Shown here in pieces: positions 58,298-64,000 of a stretch of 64,000 nucleotides of DNA. The stretch is from Papaver somniferum (taxonomy: Eukaryota; Streptophyta; Magnoliopsida; Ranunculales; Papaveraceae). Positions within the stretch are counted from its first letter, which is position 1; every line of letters begins with the position of its first letter. Below the pieces are notes generated by a model. That model was not told the origin of the DNA and ran no database searches. It was given only the letters and a program-made list of their open reading frames with translations. The position numbers and the translations under genes were made by a program. The DNA is taken from positions 135,006,777 through 135,070,776 of the forward strand of contig NC_039361.1 of NCBI RefSeq assembly GCF_003573695.1, given 5' to 3'.

Positions 58298-58665
58298 CCC
58301 CCAAATGAATGAATGAAAAATACCTTAGATGAAGATGACCAAGATTTGCATTTCCAAAACTATGAATCACTATCAATACTTCTATGAGAGATCGATTAAA
58401 CTTAAATCTAGGCCTGAATCGATATTTTACAGAAGAATCAATTGATTCATTATTGTTGATGAAGTTTTCTGCAGATGAATCTCTAAGAAACCCCCAAATG
58501 AATCATAGATGAAGATAACCCAGATTTGCATTTCCAAGATTATGAATCAGTGTCATTACTTCTATGAGAGATCGATTAAACTTAAATCTATCCTTAAATC
58601 GATGTTTCACAGAAGAGTTGATCGATTCTTTCGTTATTGTCGATGAAGTTTTGTGCGGCTCAAAT
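58298..58665. repeat. Tandem duplication of about 185 bp
   Basis: Two units starting AAACCCCCAAATGAAT (58298 and 58490), each containing CTATGAGAGATCGATTAAAC and ending near GATGAAGTTTT. Diverged by small indels. Confidence 0.8.
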
Positions 58666-59225
58666 GAATGGAATTAGATGAAATGATAATGAGTTATGTC
58701 TCAGGATCTGTTGACATAGTGTTGGTAGATTTTTGTGGCTCATTTGAGTTGTTGGTCAGGGACCAGGGTATTGAGATATGGCATGATTCCTGAGCCAAAC
58801 CATGTTGCAGTTCAAGATATGGCCCATCTGTTAACTAATTGTTGGTCAGGGACCTATTATGTTTGACCATTTTCTGATTAATTGTTGGTCACTTGGTGAG
58901 GTACTTGAGATATGGCATGATACACGAGCCAAACTTTTGAACCCTGGTGAACCATAGTTCTATAGTTATGGCCTTCAAAATTAGGTAACCGCCTCGTTTT
59001 ACTCTTAAAGATAATGATGTGTGAAATTAAGAGATGAGACGGGTCTGGAGAGGACAATAATGATGTATTTTGAAAAATTACGTCTCGACTGAAGAGGCGT
59101 GGTCTGCCAAGGGACTAGAAGTTTAGCACCATGCACCATAAATGGACATTTATGGTGAATCTAACCACTCTGCAAAAGGATGAGAAACTGATATAATTGA
59201 AATTACTCTTAATCAAACCAAAAGA

Positions 59226-59991
59226 ATAAAGAAAATTTGCAGAGAGAAGAAGATAAAGAGACGGCTGAACCAAACCAACCTGCAGTTCAAGATGTTGTTG
59301 AAAATCAGTCACCAGCATTAGAAAATGCAAAACAAGCAACTCATGCATTAAGAAGTGAAGAGGCTGAGAGATTGATTTCTTATTTAGAACAATAAATTCC
59401 AAATAAGAGGATGCAGGAAGAAGAAAATAGGAGACAAGAAGAATTTGATAGGCAAAGGATTGAGAACGAAGAAGAGTACCAGTTTTAGATCAGAAAATAT
59501 GAGGCAAGATGTGCAAGGAAGAGGAGAGAAAGGCAAGAAAGGCTAGAGAGACTTGAACATCATTGGATTAAGACAAGAAGTGCCACAGAAAGTGAAAGTG
59601 ATGAGGAAGGTGGAGAAGCAGTAGAATTTGATGAGGATGATAGCAGCAGTGTATTTACTGATCCAGAAAAATAGGTTCGCGAGAGAAGAAGACGTGAGAG
59701 AGATGATGCAGAAATGTATCTACTCTATTTGGCATAGAAAGATCAACCCATGATATTTGCTCGTACATGTCTGAACCCCTGAACGTGGATTCAGACGATG
59801 AGGAGATACCAGGGATGGACGTAGATGGCAATCCTATTGCAGCAGAGGTTCAGGAAGAAGAAAATGAAGGATCAGAAGATGATGAGGATGGAGGTCATGG
59901 TCATGCAGCTTCTACCAGCACTGATAGCGGCGTAGACTTCTCCTATGAAGAAGAGGGATTTAACACCGACGATGACGATGATCAGTGGTGA
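59226..59991 (+). pseudogene. Charged acidic-tail protein gene, copy 2 (decayed)
   Basis: Paralogue of 17274-18037. One frame runs from about 59226 through EEAERLISYL, a Glu/Arg-rich coiled coil (RRERQERLERLEHHW), TRSATESESDEE and RRRRERDDAEMYL, but has in-frame stops at about 59394 (TAA), 59486, 59671 and 59736 (all TAG). At least one TAG (59486) stands where copy 1 has TGG (Trp), as expected from cytosine deamination. A second ATG at 59767 opens MSEPLNVDSDDEEIPG and an intact 74-codon acidic tail ending QW-stop; copy 1 has the same break and restart. No upstream ATG in frame is obvious. Function unknown. Confidence 0.6.
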
Positions 59992-61546
59992 TCATCTGAA
60001 GAGCATTGGAAAAATCTTTTGATGAAGACTTAGGAGGATTGCATTCCTTGAAGTCTTAAGATCATCTTCGTGAAAATTCACAAAGATTTTCCTAATGTGT
60101 GTAGTTGTTGATGCTGTTGGAACTGAAGGAGAGGTTTATTCTTCTGTTATACATCTTCTATGCATGGTAAGTGTTTTTTTTTTTGGGGTTTTTTTTATTT
60201 CAGCACAAGGTTTGATCTTGTAAAGGTGTTACTTTGCTGTTCACAAAGATCAAACTCGGTAGTAGTAGTGGTAGGTATTTTGCTGGTACTTGTTATGGAG
60301 GTTATGTAAGTGAAGCATGCATAATCAGGGAATTTTGCTTGTCGGACAGCATCGGAGTTGGTTGTTCAGGTGTAAGTTGAACTGGAATTGGTAGTGTGTC
60401 TAGTTTTTTTTTCTTATGGGTTTGATTGTTGCACTGGTGTTGGCCGTAAAACAAATTGTAAATAGAACTACTTAGTAATGAGCGGGATGATCTGAAATGT
60501 TGAGGGTGTTTGTAAATGTGGTTAATGAAATTGCAATTGTTTCTTTTTTCGGTTTCTCTTTGTGATTTTTAATGAAAGGAATAATGGTATGTTAAACTGT
60601 GGTATGTTGAAGCAAAATAGGCATTATTCTCTATCCAGTCTAATTCACTTGATGGAGAGGCATATACACACCTAGTCTGAATCTACAATCTGGCAAAACA
60701 TAGAGATGTTCATACTTCATAATCACCATAAGAAATTGTACCATTCAGTAAATATACACAAGAGTGCTGATTTTATTTTGCTTATTGACCTTATTTGTTT
60801 GACCTATTATGTTTGGCCAGTTTTTTATTTTAATTGTTGGTCAGGGAATTGAGATATGGCATGACATGAGCCAAACCATGCTGCAATTCAAGATATGACC
60901 GATCTGTTAACTAATTAATCAATTATGTCAGGAATACACTAGTGTTCCAATTAATCAAATCAAGATATTGCAATACACCAGCGTCACATAATGCTTGTCA
61001 ACAGGTGTTGGCTCTTCCGGATCTGCAAATGCGTAAACCCTGGTAAACCGTGCATGATCAACAAATGCTGGTGTCTATGAATTTTGCAAAAAATCAATTA
61101 TGATTGTAGTAATAATGTAGTAGGAAAAATTGCGTCTGAAATTCAATAAGGAATGACTATTTTGTTAAATAAGGAAGGTAAAATTTTAATTTTAACAAGT
61201 GTACTATCTCATTGACATGAATGCTTAACGTGTCAGGATATTTAGAGATTTCTTTAGGGTTTCAACAAGATTATAGGAGTCTAATTAGAACTGACAATCA
61301 GTAGTCTAATACTACAATCCTAATGCAATATTTTTCTGTTGGGTCTCGCAAAATCCGCAAAATCGCACTTTCCATACATCACCTTGATTTTCGTTTGTTA
61401 TATTCATGGTAAACATAACCCACCCACTATATTTAGATTTTCATACTAGATATGTATAGAAAAAAAACACTATATTTAGCTAGATTTGGATCCTAGAAAT
61501 AAGAAATTTGATACCTCGTTCATAAGTAAAAGCAAGAAGAAATTGA
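59992..61546. other. 3' flank and duplicated blocks
   Basis: No gene. 60630-60720 repeats 57655-57725; 60830-60910 (TTGTTGGTCAGGGA, GAGATATGGCATGA, GAGCCAAACCATG) repeats parts of 58750-58930. The second half is AT-rich. Confidence 0.4.
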
Positions 61547-61813
61547 GAGGATGAATCTAATGAGAAATGTGTTGTTCCTTCCAATGGTCTTGTTAATAAT
61601 GATCCTCCTCCTCCGAAGGGCTTTGATTCATGGGATGACTTTGTGTAAAGCATTGGTGATATACTAGAAGAGTATGTCGATGAAGAATGGGAATTAATTC
61701 ATATTAAGAAAATGATCCATGTTGAAAATGATCCTCCTCCTAAGGTTTTTGCTTCTTGGGATGCATTTGAGAAAAGCGATGGTGAACATTTGGATAATGA
61801 TTACAATGAATAA
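61547..61813 (+). pseudogene. Short frame with duplicated PPPK-SWD unit
   Basis: An open frame after a TGA reads two units 129 bases apart: NDPPPPKGFDSWDDF (61598) and NDPPPKVFASWDAF (61727), each followed by an acidic stretch. A TAA splits the first unit. The PPPK-x-F-x-S-W-D pattern is loosely like the start of FAR1-type zinc-binding domains, but too short to assign. An alternative frame from ATG 61551 is hydrophobic and probably spurious. Confidence 0.3.
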
Positions 61814-62360
61814 GAACATGGGAAGCCACCAAGACAAGCAAATTTATGGTTGGGCACTCGACATTGACTAAATTCAAGTTTTTTACGTTATTTTTAGTAT
61901 GCTAATTTTATTAATGTGTAAGCAAAATTATGTAGCAGTCAAAAGGCCTACTGTTCAATTGTGCTCTCAATTTTTATTTTATTTTTTGGTTAAGTTTGTC
62001 AGATTTGGCATTGCAATTTATGAAAAATTTGGCTATATTTTTCAACTCTGATACAAGACTCAATATACAGTCCCTGTCATATTCATGATCCTATCAATTT
62101 AACAGCAAAGCCACAACAAAATCATGGTTAACCCTAACTCTTCAGATCCAAATCTCTAAACCAAGCCCCCGTAAACACATTACTCGTTCATTCTGTTTTG
62201 TCAAAATATTGAAACCGCAACAGATGAACAATGGAACATATGCACTTGGAATCTAAAGAAAATATTGCATCCGTAAATATTAAACATTCACAAAAAGTAT
62301 ACTTCCAAGCAGCTTTATAAACAAACTAATTAAACATCCAAAAAAAAAACATAAGATACA
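61814..62360. other. AT-rich non-coding stretch
   Basis: No supported gene or repeat. Confidence 0.4.
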
Positions 62361-62472
62361 CTAATAACACAAAAAAAAGACACATATATATATTACTAAA
62401 CAAAAGATGATGGATAAAGATGTTATTGAATACCATTCTTGCATAGCAAAACCATGAAAACAGAGGACTAGA

Positions 62473-62823
62473 TCAGTTAGAATCCCCTTCTTCTTCACTG
62501 TTGTTGTCGACAATCGTAACCACATCTTTGTATGGCCAATCATCATCATCATCAACATCATTGTCTTCATCTTCGTCCTCAAGCGCTGTCCCAAACCAAA
62601 AGAAGTGTTTTGGATCATCATCATCCTCCTCCTCATCATCATCCTAAGAATCATCTTCATCGTCCTCCTCTTCTTCATCGTCAACAACATCATAATCATC
62701 ATCCTCTTCATCTCCAAAACAAGAAACAATCTTGCAACCAAAATAACCAACAATCTCTTTGTCTTCATCAAGAAGAAGAAATCAGAAGAGTTACTACTAG
62801 AGCAGTCATTTTGTCTGGTTTGA
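62473..62823 (-). pseudogene. Acidic protein gene fragment, minus strand
   Basis: Minus-strand frame with DEDKEIVGYFGCKIVSCFG followed by a long Asp/Glu tract broken by one TAG (about 62645), then DPKHFFWFGTALEDEDED, WPYKDVVTIVDNN and EEEGDSN-stop at 62473. The other frame of the same strand gives an ATG-started Met/Arg-rich product (62771-62361) that is an artefact of the GAT/GAG repeats. The frame has no usable ATG, so an upstream exon or decay is likely. The AAACCCTAG before it (62850) is common in plant leaders. Family unknown. Confidence 0.35.
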
Positions 62824-63100
62824 TACTAAAACTTTCAGTTTTTGATACTGAAACCCTAGGTTCAGTTTAGAGAGAGACTTGGAAAAGAAATGGCCGAGTA
62901 GTACTTTCCTAGTCTCCCTTGCTCGTGTTTTATACCGTGACACGTTTTCACTTTAATATTCAACCTCTAGATTAGCCACGTACAAGCATGATAACTTGGC
63001 TAGTGAACAAGTATAGCTTTGCAAAATAAATAAATACAGTATAATAATATAAAATAAAAAAATTGAGTGGAAAGTTAACATCAAGGAATTTAACTTGGAA

Positions 63101-63780
63101 GAAATATAAATTGGTTTACAAGCTCGTCCAAGAGTGACATCGGTAAAAATGGAAAATTAGCATTAAGCAATTTGTCTCGGTGGAATACTCCATGAAAACT
63201 TAGATTTGGACGAAAAATTCTTGCTAAGATCGTGACATCGAAATAAATAAAAATTGGTTTAGAAGCTCGTCCAAGAGTGACATCGGTAAAAATTAAAAAT
63301 TACCATGGATCGTGACATCGAAATATAAATTGGTTTACAAGCTCGTCCATGAGTGACATCGGTAAAAATAGAAAATTAAATCAATTTATCTCGGTGATCT
63401 CCGGAAACTTAGATTTGGATGAAATATACTTGCTATGATATCTTGACATCGAAATAAAAATCAGGGGTTTAGAAGCTCGTCCAAGAGTGACATCGGTAAA
63501 AATGGAAAAATACCATCAATCAATTTATCTTGGTGGAGATATGCCAGAAACTTAGATTTGGATGATAAATACTTGCTAAGATCGTGACATCGAAATAAAA
63601 ATTGGTTTACAAGCTCGTTCAAGAGTGACATCGGAAAAAATAGAAAATTACCATTAATCAATTTATCTTAGTGGAAATACTCTCGGAAACTTAGATTTGG
63701 ATGAAGTATACTCTCTAAGATCGTGACATCGAAATAAAAATTGGTTTAGCTAAATAAGCCATGTCCAATAGTGACATTGG
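63101..63780. repeat. Tandem repeat array, unit about 140 bp
   Basis: Units begin GAAATA(A/T)AAATTGGTTTA at about 63101, 63240, 63320, 63451, 63592 and 63731, so lengths are 139, 80, 131, 141, 139 and a partial. Each carries AGCTCGTCCAAGAGTGACAT and most carry ACTTAGATTTGGA and ATCGTGACATC. The third interval is an internally deleted unit. It has the unit size of many plant satellites but only about five copies are here. Confidence 0.85.
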
Positions 63781-64000
63781 TAAAAAACTTGGATATCGAG
63801 TCTTGTCGACGAAGCCAATCATAGTCGTTTGTGACTTCATAATGCCGACCAACCAAATAAACTAGTTACACCTGATAACCTAACATCCCCAAACATCCTT
63901 GCCAATATTATCGGATGATCAGTCCGATACGACCAATAATGCGATATTATCGGATATTCATATGTATGTATCACTGATATTTCATGTTTTGTCCAGATTA
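63781..64000. other. Window end, no feature seen
   Basis: Nothing recognisable on either strand, apart from a short ATATTATCGGAT motif occurring twice (63906 and 63944). Confidence 0.3.

Noticed and set aside
62361..62771. 136-codon Met/Lys/Arg-rich minus-strand frame
   Set aside because: Alternative reading of GAT/GAG repeats; the acidic frame of the same strand is the more plausible coding one.
63101..63780. CRISPR-like array
   Set aside because: Repeats of about 140 bp with internal divergence and no unique spacers, in a plant genome; it is an ordinary tandem repeat.

Overview
The window is plant nuclear DNA, apparently from a large repeat-rich eudicot genome. It shows LTR retrotransposons primed by initiator tRNA-Met, a CACTA transposon, spliced genes with GT-AG introns, and a plant mobile domain (PMD) gene. 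Species cannot be fixed from this sequence. No rRNA, CRISPR, operon or intact housekeeping gene was seen. Percent identities were not computed; repeat relationships were read by eye.

About 85 percent of the window is nested transposable elements, ordered by matching LTR ends and target-site duplications (TSDs). Bases 1-12847 are an older Copia-like family 2 (LTR about 2.8 kb, one gag-like gene) into which two family-1 Copia-like elements inserted: one running off the left edge (1-1290) and one at 6395-10946 (TSD AATTC). The family-2 right LTR is cut at 12847 by a Ty3/Gypsy Tat-like LTR (12848-15275). From 15720 a CACTA terminus with subterminal repeats leads to a minus-strand CACTA transposase gene (19195-22841). 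Between them lie a long hairpin, a tRNA-like segment and a decayed charged-protein gene.

Bases 23763-46748 are one reverse-oriented family-1 element (TSD GAATT). One of its LTRs was split by a 14.5-kb Tat-like Gypsy element (31643-46157, TSD AACTT). The Gypsy keeps gag, a protease-like domain and integrase scraps but has lost reverse transcriptase and RNase H. On its antisense strand it carries a PMD-type gene with its own TATA box, a leader intron and four phase-0 introns. Fifteen bases beyond the first element's right-hand TSD, a second family-1 element in the opposite orientation is complete at 46769-54886 (TSD ATACG). The two 5' LTRs therefore face away from each other and form a large inverted repeat.

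Bases 54892-64000 are gene-scale sequence without LTR elements. They hold decayed genes for very acidic proteins (56348-57060, 59226-59991, minus strand 62473-62823), one of them a paralogue of the decayed gene at 17274-18037. They also hold local duplications, a short duplicated-domain reading frame (61547-61813) and a tandem repeat of about 140 bp (63101-63780).

The two Copia-like families share architecture: very long LTRs, a TGGTATCAGAGC primer site two bases after the LTR, a gag-like protein with coiled coil and degenerate zinc knuckle, and no pol. They are non-autonomous and would need enzymes in trans. The strongest candidate for an unusual system is the complete, intron-bearing PMD gene carried antisense inside a pol-deleted Tat element.
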